A stretch of DNA of 64,000 nt from Micromonospora sp. LH3U1 (GTDB lineage Bacteria > Actinomycetota > Actinomycetes > Mycobacteriales > Micromonosporaceae), in assembly GCF_028475105.1 (NCBI RefSeq), contig NZ_CP116936.1:5951501-6015500 (forward strand), given 5' to 3'. The stretch's first letter is position 1; every line of letters begins with the position of its first letter. Below are positions 34,266 through 43,369 of the stretch, in pieces. The notes beneath the pieces are model-generated. The model saw only the letters and a program-made list of their open reading frames with translations, ran no database searches and was not told where the DNA came from. Position numbers and translations under genes: made by a program.

Positions 34266-35087
34266 ATGACGATGGACGCCACCAGCCAGCGCCTGTTGAT
34301 GTGCCGGCCGACGTACTTCGCCGTCGACTACGCGATCAACCCCTGGATGGACCCGAGCGCGCCGGTCGACGCCGCGCTGGCCGTCCGGCAGTGGGAGCAG
34401 CTGCGCCAGACATACCTGGACCTGGGCCACACCGTCGAGGAGATCACTCCGGTGCCCGGCCTGCCCGACATGGTCTTCGCCGCCAACGGTGGCACCGTGA
34501 TCGACGGCAAGGCGATGGCCGTGCAGTTCCGCGACCCGCAGCGCGCCGACGAGGCACCGGCGTACCGGGCCTGGTTCGAGGCCGCCGGCTTCGAGATGTA
34601 CGACCCGAAGCACGTCAACGAGGGCGAGGGCGACGTCCTGCTGGCCGGCGACCACCTGCTGGCCGGCACCGGCTTCCGCACGGCACACGCCTCGCACGCC
34701 CAGTTGCAGGAGGTCTTCGGCTACCCGGTGATCACCATGCAGCTCGTCGACCCGCGCTTCTACCACCTGGACACCGCGCTGACCGTGCTCGACGAGCAGA
34801 CTGTGGCGTACCTGCCCGAGGCGTTCACCCCCGGCAGCCAGGCCGTGCTGCGCCGGCTCTTCCCCGACGCCGTGCACGCCACCCTGGCCGACGCCGAGGT
34901 GCTGGGGCTGAACGCGGTCAGCGACGGGCGGCACGTGGTGCTGCCCGCGCAGGCCACCGACCTGGCCGCCAAGCTGCGCGACCGGGGCTACGAGACCATC
35001 GGTGTCGACCTGTCCGAGCTGCGTAAGGCCGGCGGCGGACCGAAGTGCTGCACGTTGCGACTCCGTCAGGGAAAGGCAAGCAAGTGA
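34266..35087 (+). CDS. ddaH: Dimethylarginine dimethylaminohydrolase / arginine deiminase-like amidinotransferase
   Basis: 273 aa from ATG (MTMDATSQRLLMCRP); a second ATG at 34272 is possible. The guanidino-modifying enzyme fold shows PDMVFAANGGTVIDGKAM, the catalytic His in RFYHLDTAL, and the nucleophilic Cys in AGGGPKCCTLRL near the C-terminus. It hydrolyses a (methylated) arginine guanidino group to citrulline, or acts on arginine or ornithine derivatives. Its stop overlaps the GTG of the ornithine aminotransferase gene by 4 nt, placing it in arginine/ornithine catabolism. Confidence 0.92.
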   Translation: MTMDATSQRLLMCRPTYFAVDYAINPWMDPSAPVDAALAVRQWEQLRQTYLDLGHTVEEITPVPGLPDMVFAANGGTVIDGKAMAVQFRDPQRADEAPAYRAWFEAAGFEMYDPKHVNEGEGDVLLAGDHLLAGTGFRTAHASHAQLQEVFGYPVITMQLVDPRFYHLDTALTVLDEQTVAYLPEAFTPGSQAVLRRLFPDAVHATLADAEVLGLNAVSDGRHVVLPAQATDLAAKLRDRGYETIGVDLSELRKAGGGPKCCTLRLRQGKASK

Positions 35088-36301
35088 TCGTGGATGACAT
35101 CCTGCGGACGCCGGGAGCGGTCCGGGACGCCGAGCGCTGGACGGCGCACAACTACCACCCGCTGCCGGTGGTGATCTCGTCCGCGGAGGGTGCCTGGCTC
35201 ACCGACGTGGACGGCCGCCGCTACCTGGACTGCCTGGCCGGCTACTCCGCACTGAACTTCGGCCACCGGCACCCGCAGCTGATCGCTGCCGCGCACGCAC
35301 AGCTGGACCGGCTGACGCTGACCAGCCGGGCGTTCATCCACGACCAGTTCGCCGACTTCTGCCGGGAGCTGGCCGAGCTGTGCGGCAAGGACCTCGTGCT
35401 GCCGATGAACACCGGCGCCGAGGCGGTGGAAACCGGGATCAAGGTGGCCCGCAAGTGGGGCTACCAGGTCAAGGGCGTGGCCGCCGGGCAGGCCAACATC
35501 GTGGTCGCCGAGGGCAACTTCCACGGGCGGACCACCACCATCGTGAGCTTCTCCACCGACGAGGACGCCCGCGCCGACTTCGGGCCGTACACCCCGGGGT
35601 TCACGGTCGTGCCGTACGGCGACCTGGACGCTCTGGCCGCCGCGATCGACGAGAACACCGTGGCCGTGCTGCTCGAGCCGATCCAGGGCGAGCAGGGTGT
35701 GGTCGTGCCGCCGGAGGGCTACCTGCCGGGCGTACGCCAGGTCTGCACCGAGCGCAACTTGCTGTTCATCGCCGACGAGATCCAGTCCGGCCTGGGGCGT
35801 ACCGGCGAGACCTTCGCCTGTGACCACGAGGGCGTCGTGCCGGACATGTACCTGCTCGGCAAGGCGCTCGGCGGCGGCATCGTGCCGGTGTCCGCGGTGG
35901 CCGCGAACGCCGACGTCCTCGGCGTGCTCAAGCCCGGCCAGCACGGCTCCACCTTCGGCGGCAACCCCCTCGCCTGCGCGGTGGCCATCGAGGTCGTCCG
36001 ACTGCTGGCCACCGGCGAGTTCCAGCGCCGCTCGGCCGAGCTGGGCGAGCGCCTGCGGGCCGGCCTGGAAGGGCTGCTCGGCAAGGGTCTCGTCGGGGTA
36101 CGCGTCCGCGGCCTGTGGGCCGGTCTCGACATCGACCCGGCGCTGATGAGCGGACGGGAGGCGTGCGAGCGGCTCGCCGCGCGCGGAGTGCTCGCCAAGG
36201 ACACCCACGGCTCCACCATCCGCCTAGCCCCACCACTAGTAATCACCGAGGAGGAGATCGACCTAGCGCTAACCCAGCTAGCCGAGGTGCTGGCCGCCTG
36301 A
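35084..36301 (+). CDS. rocD: Ornithine-oxo-acid aminotransferase
   Basis: 405 aa from GTG (VIVDDILRTPGAV) with AGGGAAAGG upstream. PLP fold-type I class III features: MNTGAEAVETGIKVARKWGY, EPIQGEQGVVVPPEGYL, the PLP-ring Asp in FIADEIQSGLGRTG, and the Schiff-base Lys in LLGKALGGGIVPVSA. It converts ornithine and 2-oxoglutarate to glutamate semialdehyde and glutamate. It follows ddaH with a 4-nt overlap. A palindrome (copy of the one at 10711) lies 14 nt downstream as terminator. Confidence 0.95.
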   Translation: MIVDDILRTPGAVRDAERWTAHNYHPLPVVISSAEGAWLTDVDGRRYLDCLAGYSALNFGHRHPQLIAAAHAQLDRLTLTSRAFIHDQFADFCRELAELCGKDLVLPMNTGAEAVETGIKVARKWGYQVKGVAAGQANIVVAEGNFHGRTTTIVSFSTDEDARADFGPYTPGFTVVPYGDLDALAAAIDENTVAVLLEPIQGEQGVVVPPEGYLPGVRQVCTERNLLFIADEIQSGLGRTGETFACDHEGVVPDMYLLGKALGGGIVPVSAVAANADVLGVLKPGQHGSTFGGNPLACAVAIEVVRLLATGEFQRRSAELGERLRAGLEGLLGKGLVGVRVRGLWAGLDIDPALMSGREACERLAARGVLAKDTHGSTIRLAPPLVITEEEIDLALTQLAEVLAA

Positions 36302-36314
36302 CCCCCGTTCTCGT

Positions 36315-36372
36315 CGATCTAGGGCATATCGCTGTGATCGGAGATCATCCGACGACGATATGCCCTAGATCG
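36315..36372. repeat. Long intergenic palindrome, near-identical to the copy at 10711-10768
   Basis: Same 17-bp perfect arms (CGATCTAGGGCATATCG) and a 24-nt loop differing at only two positions from the distant copy; the flanking CCCCGTTCTCGT on the left is also shared. It lies between convergent rocD and FHA genes, and is followed by a G-rich tract up to the FHA stop at 36427. Confidence 0.9.
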
Positions 36373-36426
36373 ACTGGGGCTAGGGCGGCGCGGGGGCAGC
36401 GCGGGGCAGCGGGGGGCAGCGCGGGG

Positions 36427-37581
36427 TTAGGGGCGGGGTAGGCGCATGGCCATCGTGGGGGCCTCGGCCATCACTGAGGTGGGGGTGAACGGGGCGCCGG
36501 TGGGCAACTCCTCGGCACGGCCGATCTGCACCCCGGGGTAGAGCTCCACCATGTCGTTCTCACCCAGCACACGGGACTGCTGCGGGGCCAGGGGGATGCG
36601 GTCCGACTCGGCCATCGAGCCGGCCGGGCGGATGCCCGAGCCGTTGGTGCTGACGTCGGTCACGATGACCTCGCCGACCCGCAGCTCGAAGTGGACGTGG
36701 CCACGGCTGATCCATCGCCGGGCCTCGTCGTTGAGCCACTGCCCGAGCATGATCCCGCCGTCCTGCTCCGGGGCCCGGCCAGCGACCAGCGGCTGATCCT
36801 CGCTCAGCACGAACCGCCGCCGGACCAGGCCGCCGACGCGCACCGCGAGCACCTCCGTACGCGGCCGAGGGCCGCCGTCACCGAGCCGTACGCCGTGCCG
36901 GGGGCAGGTCGGAACGCCGTTGCGCAGCGCGGGCGGCGGCTGCGCGGCGGGGCTGCGGTCGGCACCCCCGGCCAGGTCGGCGAACGCGCCACCCCCACCA
37001 CCGCCGCCGAACAGCGCGCAGCCCGACTCCGGGCAGCGCCACTGGCGGGCCAGCAACTTCACGCCGGTCGGCGAACGCTTGCCGGCCACCGGCGAGTGCC
37101 CACCACCGACGTGCGCGATGAACACCGGCCCACCGGCACCCGGCACCGGAGCGACCACCCGACCGGGCTGCTCGACCAGCCACGGGAACCGACCGCGCAG
37201 CCCGTCGAAGCGAACCCGGCTGAGCACCGGCAGCCCGAGCAGGTCGGCGACCTCCAACATCCGGTCGCCCGGGTTGTCGAGCACCTCGACGAGCCCGTCG
37301 TCGGCCCAGCGGCGGACGACCATCCGCTCGTTGGAGGTGAGGTCGGCGTCGGAGAGTAGCGCCCGGTGGACCACCGCGTAGACCTGGACGCTGTCCTCCT
37401 CCAACTCGCGGGAGAGGGCGTCGATGACCATGCCAAGGCGCAGCAGGCTGGCTGGCCGGCCGCCGTCGATGTCCTGGTAGCGGATCACCTCGGCCAGGTC
37501 GACCACGGCCCGGGCCAGCGAAGGGTCGGTGCACACCCGTCCCTCGATGGCGTCCAAAACCTTGCTGATCTCGAATCTCAT
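36427..37581 (-). CDS. FHA-domain protein with Cys-rich central region
   Basis: 384 aa from ATG (MRFEISKVLDAIEGR). The N-terminal 130 residues are helical and unassigned. The middle has CPESGC, a poly-Gly stretch and CPRHG, suggesting a zinc-ribbon-like element interrupted by a flexible loop. The C-terminus is a forkhead-associated domain (VAGRAPEQDG ... SRGHVHFELRVGEVIVTDVS, then TNGSGI), which binds phosphothreonine. It overlaps the pterin carbinolamine dehydratase gene by 4 nt. Likely a phospho-signalling adaptor for an actinobacterial Ser/Thr kinase; targets unknown. Confidence 0.88.
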   Translation of the reverse strand: MRFEISKVLDAIEGRVCTDPSLARAVVDLAEVIRYQDIDGGRPASLLRLGMVIDALSRELEEDSVQVYAVVHRALLSDADLTSNERMVVRRWADDGLVEVLDNPGDRMLEVADLLGLPVLSRVRFDGLRGRFPWLVEQPGRVVAPVPGAGGPVFIAHVGGGHSPVAGKRSPTGVKLLARQWRCPESGCALFGGGGGGGAFADLAGGADRSPAAQPPPALRNGVPTCPRHGVRLGDGGPRPRTEVLAVRVGGLVRRRFVLSEDQPLVAGRAPEQDGGIMLGQWLNDEARRWISRGHVHFELRVGEVIVTDVSTNGSGIRPAGSMAESDRIPLAPQQSRVLGENDMVELYPGVQIGRAEELPTGAPFTPTSVMAEAPTMAMRLPRP

Positions 37582-37871
37582 GCCGCGCTCCGGACGATGT
37601 CGTCGATCCGCCGGGCCAGCGCGATGTCCCGGTGGGTGACCCCACCGGCGGAGTGCGTGACACAGCGGAAGGTCAGGGTCCGCCATCGGATGTCGATGTC
37701 GGGATGGTGGTCGAGCTCCTCGGCCACCGTCGCCACCCGGTCCACCACCGCGATGGCGTCCGGGAAACTGCCGAGCTGAACGGTACGACCGATGCCGGTC
37801 GGGTCGCCCGACCAGTCGGTCAACCCGCTCAGCTCTTCTCGCACCGCATCCGCGGTGAGCAGGTCTGCCAT
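37578..37871 (-). CDS. 4a-hydroxytetrahydrobiopterin (pterin-4a-carbinolamine) dehydratase
   Basis: 97 aa. The signature EELDHHPDIDIRWRTLTFRC and THSAGGVTHRDIALARRID contains the conserved His-His-Pro and C-terminal histidine of PCD/DCoH proteins. It recycles the hydroxylated pterin cofactor of aromatic amino acid hydroxylases, or acts in molybdopterin-related chemistry; no hydroxylase gene is nearby. The 4-nt overlap with the FHA gene (ATGA) indicates translational coupling. No Shine-Dalgarno is obvious. Confidence 0.93.
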   Translation of the reverse strand: MADLLTADAVREELSGLTDWSGDPTGIGRTVQLGSFPDAIAVVDRVATVAEELDHHPDIDIRWRTLTFRCVTHSAGGVTHRDIALARRIDDIVRSAA

Positions 37872-38000
37872 GACCAGACCCTACCGGTGGCGCGTCCGAC
37901 TGGCCGGACGCGCCGTCGTGCGCCGGATCCGCGGTGTCCAGAAATGCGGCGGCGGGGCCGCATCATCGGATGCCGCCCCGCCGATCAACCTTCATGTCGG

Positions 38001-38175
38001 CCGCGTGGCGGCCGTGCCTGTTCAGCCGCGTGGCGGCCGTGCCTGTTCAGCCGCGTGGCGGCCGTGCCTGTTCAGCCGCGTGGCGGCCGTGCCTGTTCAG
38101 CCGCGTGGCGGCCGTGCCTGTTCAGCCAAATGGCGGCCGTGCCTGTTCAGCCGCATGGCGGCCGTGCCTGTTCAG
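38001..38175. repeat. Seven tandem copies of a 25-bp hairpin-forming unit
   Basis: The unit is CCGCGTGGCGGCCGTGCC followed by TGTTCAG, repeated head to tail at 25-nt intervals; copies 1-5 are identical, copy 6 starts CCAAA and copy 7 CCGCA. Each junction forms a small GCGGC/GCCGC hairpin. The last copy runs into the desaturase stop codon (TGA within CTGAACAG on the minus strand), so the array is the 3' UTR of that gene. The rest of the 300-nt gap to the dehydratase gene (37872-38000) holds nothing I recognise. Confidence 0.95.
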
Positions 38176-39224
38176 CCGCGCAGCGGCTGACCAACCGCGT
38201 GCAGGTGACCGAGTGCCTGTCGGTACGACTCGACCAGCCCGGTCTCGGCGTACGGGATGCCCTGCTCGGCGCAGTAGGCGCGCACGATCGGCTGGGCCCG
38301 GCGCAGGTTGGCGCGCGGCATGTTCGGGAACAGGTGGTGCTCGATCTGGTAGTTGAGCCCGCCCAGCGTGGTGTCCACCAGTCGGCTGCCCCGTACGTTG
38401 CGGGAGGTCAGCACCTGCTTACGCAGGAAGTCCAACTCGTCCTCGGCAGTCGGCATCGGCATGCCCTTGTGGTTCGGCGCGAACGCGCAGCCCATGTAGA
38501 AACCCCACAGCGCCTGGTGCACGGCGGCGAAGAGGAGCGCCTTGACCGGCGACATGACCGTCAACAGCAGTGCCACGTACCCGGCGGTGTGCGCGACGAG
38601 CAGCACCGCCTCGACCGCCCGGCGTCGCATCGGGGTGGTGTACCGGCCGTCCGGCTCCCGCCCGATGATCGCCCGGATGCTCGCCACGTGCAGGCTCAGG
38701 CCCTCCAGGAGGAGCATCGGGAAGAAGAGATACGCCTGGCGCTTGGCCAGCCAGCGATTGACTCCCCGGGTCTCCAGCGCCTGCTCGGGCGTCCACACCA
38801 GGGCACCCGCGCCGACGTCCGGGTCCTCGTCCTCGTGGTTCGGGTTGGCGTGGTGCCGGTTGTGCTTGTCGACCCACCAGCCATAGCTGATCCCCACCGC
38901 CACGTTGCCCGCGAGCAGCCCCACCAACTCGCTGGGACCGCGCCGACGGAACATCTGGCGGTGCCCGGCGTCGTGGCCGAGGAATGCGACCTGGGTGGTG
39001 GCCACCGCCATCAGGGCCGCGAGCGGCAGCTGCCACCAGGAGTCGCCGAGCAGGAACACCGCCACCCAGCCGGCCACGAAGGCGCCGAGGGTGAGCGCGA
39101 TGCGGGTGACGTACCAGCCGGGGCGACGCTCCAGCAGGCCCGCCTGGCTGATCCGTCGGGACAACTGTGCGTAGTCACTGCCTCGCCGTTGTACCGGCGG
39201 TTCCGCCACCGCTCCGAGCGCCAT
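38172..39224 (-). CDS. Membrane fatty-acid desaturase
   Basis: 350 aa from ATG with GGGAG 5 nt upstream; the longer frame starts at a TTG (39278) that is better read as part of a TTGACA -35 box. Three histidine boxes of the di-iron acyl desaturases are present: HDAGHR, HNRHH and QIEHHLFP, with hydrophobic pairs between them (TLGAFVAGWVAVFLLG, AVLLVAHTAGYVALLL). It is related to the actinobacterial DesA3/linoleoyl-type desaturases that introduce double bonds into acyl-CoA or phospholipid chains. The stop codon lies in the 25-bp tandem array. Confidence 0.93.
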   Translation of the reverse strand: MALGAVAEPPVQRRGSDYAQLSRRISQAGLLERRPGWYVTRIALTLGAFVAGWVAVFLLGDSWWQLPLAALMAVATTQVAFLGHDAGHRQMFRRRGPSELVGLLAGNVAVGISYGWWVDKHNRHHANPNHEDEDPDVGAGALVWTPEQALETRGVNRWLAKRQAYLFFPMLLLEGLSLHVASIRAIIGREPDGRYTTPMRRRAVEAVLLVAHTAGYVALLLTVMSPVKALLFAAVHQALWGFYMGCAFAPNHKGMPMPTAEDELDFLRKQVLTSRNVRGSRLVDTTLGGLNYQIEHHLFPNMPRANLRRAQPIVRAYCAEQGIPYAETGLVESYRQALGHLHAVGQPLRG

Positions 39225-39324
39225 TGGTGCTCCCGTTCCGCTTACGCCCGTACCGGGGTGGTTCGGGCTTAATGTCAAGTCTCCCGGTCACGGTCGCGCT
39301 GAGTAACCCAGACAACCCCCGAAT

Positions 39325-39350
39325 GGGGGGTAGGGAGAGCCCTACCCCCC
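39325..39350 (-). terminator. Hairpin terminator, 11-bp perfect stem with AGAG loop
   Basis: GGGGGGTAGGG (39325-39335), AGAG, CCCTACCCCCC (39340-39350). It is 11 nt after the stop of the SCO7613-type gene on the minus strand and upstream of the desaturase promoter. Confidence 0.8.
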
Positions 39351-39361
39351 TGTGGTCCGGC

Positions 39362-42300
39362 TCAGCCCAGCCGGCCCACGGCGGCGCGCAACCGAGCCAG
39401 GTCACGCCGCCGCCGCTCGTAGGTGGCGGCGAGCCCGACCAGCGCCAACCCGCCGACACCGAGGTAGATCCACCGGGGCAGCAGGTCCCATCCTCGGGCC
39501 AACTCGTGCAGCGCCAACAGCGCCAGCACCCCGCCGCCGAGCAGCACCGGCGCCTGCCATCGGCGGGTCGCGCCGGCCAGCACCGCGCCCAGCGCCGCCG
39601 CGCCGAGGAGCAGTCGCCGCCACGGCTGCGGGTCCGCGCCGGCAAGTACCGAAACGAGGCTCGGCAGCAGCGCCGCGACCAACCCCGGGCCGAGGGCCGG
39701 CCAGCTGGTCAGCCTGGGTCGGATCCGCATCGCCAGCAGACCTGCGCCGAGTGCGAGCGCCGCGGCCGGCAGGGTGTACGCCTCCAGCACGGTCACGCCG
39801 CCGGCGGCCAGCAACACCCACGCCCCGAGCAACTCGCTGCCGGCGGCGATGCCGGCGAACGCCCACCGCCGGCCGGCCGGCTCACCGCGGCGTAGCAGCC
39901 GCAACGCGACGGCGGCACCCCAGAGCACGCAGACGGTGGCGAGGTGCCGCGCCACCTCGACGGCGAGCACCGCCGCCACCAGCGCCACCGCCTGCGCGGC
40001 AGCGTCCAGCACCCGCCCGACCCGCGCCCCCGGGGCCGGCATGGCCGCGACCGCCTGCGGCAGGGTGGTTGCGTCGGCCGGCGACGGGGTGGTTGCGACC
40101 GCCCGCGCCGGGGTGGTCGCGGCGGCGACGGCCAGCACCAGCGCGGCCACCGCGAGCAGTGGGTACGCGGCCGCCCGCAACGGCAGCCCTGCGGCGAGCG
40201 GGGCCGTCACCGCCAGCGCGGATGCCGCACCCACCGCGGCGAGGCAACCGGCGACACGCACCTCGACCATGCGCGCCCCGACGGCAACGACCACCGCCGC
40301 CACCAGCAGCACCCCCTCGGCGGCGAGCGTCCCGGCCCGGGTGGCCAGCAGCCCCACCACACCGGAGGCGACCAGCACCGCCCCCACCGGTACGGCGACC
40401 GTTGCGAGCGCCGGGCGAGGCGCGGCCAGAGCGGCGAGCAGCAGCGCGGCCAACCCGGCGAGCAGGACGGCGGCCGGCAGCACCGGCCACGGCGCGCCGA
40501 CCGCGATGAGCAGCACCGGAAGCGCCGCCGCGACGAACGGCAGCGCGGGCAGCACCGCCGGGCGGACCCGTCGACCGACCAGCACGGCGGCCACCGCCAG
40601 CACGACCAGCGCCAACCCGACGGGAAGCACCGTCGGATCGGCCAGGACCGTGGGCACCCCCGACCACACCCGCCCCCGGCTGCCGTACGGGGACACGAGC
40701 GCGGCCAGCACCGTCGGCAGGGCCGCCAGGACAGCGACCGCCGCCAGCGCACCACCTGCCGCCACCACCACACCCGACCGGCCGGTCACCGACGGCCCCC
40801 CGACCGCCAGCCCTCCAGCCGGCGTCGCCCCGATCGGCGATCCAGCTTCCTTCGGCTCGCCCGACCGGACCGACTCGTGATCGGCGGCCGGCGGCCGGTC
40901 CCAGAGGGCGACGAGCGCGACGCCCAGCGCCGCCAACGCGGCGTACAGCGCCAGCGGCTCGTTCCCCGCCACGACCAGCGGCGCGAGTCCCGGCACGGTC
41001 ACCGCGACCACGGCGCCGGCCACCGCGTACCCGGTCAGCTCCACCCGGTGGCGACGCGCCGCGAGCACCGCGACCAGCGGCAGCGCGGCGGCGGCCAGCG
41101 CGAGACGCGCCTGCCACCACGGCGGCGCGCCCGCGGCGAACAGCGCCGCCACCACGGCCCAGGGCAGCGCGAGCTGCGCGACCAGCAGACCCACGCCGGC
41201 CACCTGACGGTACGGCCCGGTGCCCCGTCGTACGGCCAGCGCCAGCCCGACCACGGCGATGGCGCCGAGCGCCACCAGGACGCCGGACGCGGCGGCCAGG
41301 GCGACCAGCAGCCCGTGCCCGAGCAGGGCGGCACCGCCGAGCGCGCGGGTGTGCAGGGAGGGCGGGCGGGTCGCCGGGCGGGCCAGCACGGCGAGCAGCA
41401 GCACGACCCCGCCGACCAGGTCGACGGCCACCACCTGCGGCCAGGAGGCCGTCCAGCCGGCGGGCACGGCGAGCAGCACTGCCACCGCGCCGGCCGTGGC
41501 GAGCACCGGCCGCGCACCCCGGGGCATCAGCAGCACCGTCGCGCCGATCGCCAACGCCACGGTGGGTGCCAACTGCCAGCCCCAGTCCAGGTCCGATCCC
41601 GTCCCGGCCCCGCCCCACGGCGGCAGCGACCGGCCGACGGCGGCCACCGCGAGCGCGGCGGTGACCAGCACGGCCACCTGCGCCGTGCACGCCGCGACCA
41701 GCAGCGCACCGGCACGCGGGCCGGTCCGCCAACCGCCGACATCGGGCACCCCGATCCAGCCCATGTCGGCCGCTGCCGCGCCGGCACCTCCGGTCCGGCC
41801 ATGTCCGGCAGCAGCCGCACCGCCGCCGCCAGACCGACGGCCACCGTCGCCGCCGCGATCAGCAGCAGTGCCGGCCGCAGCTCGGCCACCGGACGCAGCA
41901 GGGCGACGGCGAGCACCGGCACCAGCAGCCCAGCGGCCACCGACCGCAGCGCCCGCCCACCGACCAGCCAGGCCGCACCGAGCCCGGTGAGCGCGACCAG
42001 CAACAGCGGCAGGCCGGCCAGCAGTGGCGAACCCGCCGCCCGCCCGAGGATCAGCGGCACCAGGGCGCAGCTGGCGGCACCGACGAGCGCGGCGACGTGG
42101 CCGATCCCGGCCAACACCCGGCCGACGAGCTGCGCCACCCCGTCCCGGCCGCGAAGCGCGGCCAGCACGGCCAGGTTCAGCAGCGCCACCCCGAGCAGGA
42201 CCAGCGCCCAACCCCCGCACCCGGTTCGGCCTCGGCGGCGAGCAGCGGCAACGCCGGCTGGGCAGCCACCAGAGCGGCGAACCAGGGCCCGGTCAACCTG

Positions 42301-42991
42301 CTCCACCGGCCGTACGACACGGCGACCGCCGCGCTGGCCCCCCGACCAGCGCGGCGTACCGGCTGCCCGGCCAGCCGGCCACACCGGCCAGGTCCACCGA
42401 CCAGGCCGCGTAACCGTCCAGCACCACCAGCAGCAACCCGACCGCGGCGAACGTCTCCGCCGTGCCGCGCAGCCCTCGGCGGACCGCCAGCAGCGGTACG
42501 GCCAGGGCGAGCGCGGTGAACGCGGCCAGGATCAACGCCCGCCCGCCGACCCCCACCGCCGCCCAGGCCACCGCGGTGAACACCACCGCGGCGGTACCCA
42601 GCAGAAGTCCACCGAGGACGAAGAGCAGACCCTGGACGGTCCGAGTCGAGGTTTCCGCCGCGCCCGGCGCCGATTCCGCCGAGGCACCCGGGCCGATGGG
42701 CGGTGCCGACCCGACGAGAGCCACCGGCCGCGCCACGATGGGAGCGGCCAACCCGGCGCGGACGACCGCTGCCAACTCGGCCCGCCGCCGCGACGTGGCC
42801 GACAGACGGCCGGCCAGTTCGGTGTACGTGCGACGGGCCCGGTCCACCTCCGGCTCGAGCTGGGCGACCTCCCGGCTCAGCCGGACCACCTCGGCGGCGA
42901 TCGGGTCGGGCGCGCGCCCGCAGCCGGTGCAACCGGTGCTCAGATCCGCCGGGGCACCGCAGGCGGGGCAGGGATAGCGGGTGTCATCCAC
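39362..42991 (-). pseudogene. SCO7613-type multi-spanning membrane protein, broken by three single-base deletions
   Basis: The start at 42991 (MDDTRYPCPACGAPADLSTG) gives a zinc ribbon (CPAC, CTGC) and a coiled-coil, then about 1000 residues of Ala/Val/Leu-rich membrane helices to the end (YERRRRDLARLRAAVGRLG). The coding potential moves through all three frames: frame 1 to about 42340, frame 2 (SAAVAVSYGRWSRLTGPWFA) to about 42214, frame 3 (WALVLLGVALLNLAVLAAL) to about 41795, then back to frame 1 (AAADMGWIGVPDVGGW). Each junction is repaired by adding one base; the first two lie in runs of six and five G/C. As printed, translation stops at 42293. Three equal -1 events make sequencing undercalls a serious alternative to real decay. 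Confidence 0.85.
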
Positions 42992-43039
42992 CCGGTCATC
43001 ATCGGCAGCCGACCGGGGCGCGGCCCAGAGTGCGCGTAC

Positions 43040-43360
43040 TCAGGGGCGGGTGTGCTCGAACACCCAGGTGGCGTAGTCGGGATTGCCGCTCTCCACCCTG
43101 GACACCAGGATCTCCGGCACCTCGTACGGGTGACTGACCCGGATCTGGTCCACCAGCGCGGAGAGCCGATCGGGCGAGGTCTTGAACTGCACCGACCATT
43201 CGGTGCTGGTCTCCACTCCGGACCGCCACCAGTAGGTGCTGTCCACCTGGCCACCCACCTGGGCGCAGGCGGCGAGCCGACCGGCGACGGCTGCGGCCGC
43301 CAGCACGTCGGCAACCGAACGCGCATCCACCACCGTCGTTACCACGCAGATCTGGTCCAC
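43040..43360 (-). CDS. cutA: Divalent-cation tolerance protein CutA
   Basis: 106 aa. VVTTVVDARSVADVLAAAAV, GRLAACAQVGGQVDSTYWW, then WSVQFKTSPDRLSALVDQIR and HPYEVPEILVSRVESGN: the full CutA1 pattern, forming the small trimeric ferredoxin-like fold. Reported roles are copper or divalent metal tolerance, though the molecular function is uncertain. Monocistronic or read with the acyltransferase gene 9 nt upstream on the same strand. Confidence 0.95.
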   Translation of the reverse strand: MDQICVVTTVVDARSVADVLAAAAVAGRLAACAQVGGQVDSTYWWRSGVETSTEWSVQFKTSPDRLSALVDQIRVSHPYEVPEILVSRVESGNPDYATWVFEHTRP

Positions 43361-43369
43361 GACCGCACC

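Noticed and set aside
38001..38175. CRISPR array
   Set aside because: Units are directly contiguous 25-mers with no spacers and no cas genes; it is a simple tandem repeat.
38172..39278. TTG start at 39278 for the desaturase
   Set aside because: The TTG is part of TTGACA, a good -35 box, and the ATG at 39224 has a properly spaced GGGAG.
39362..42220. 952-codon minus-strand ORF taken as a complete gene from its first start
   Set aside because: Its first 140 residues are Arg/Gly-rich shadow sequence; the real N-terminus is in other frames up to 42991, so it is part of one frameshifted gene.
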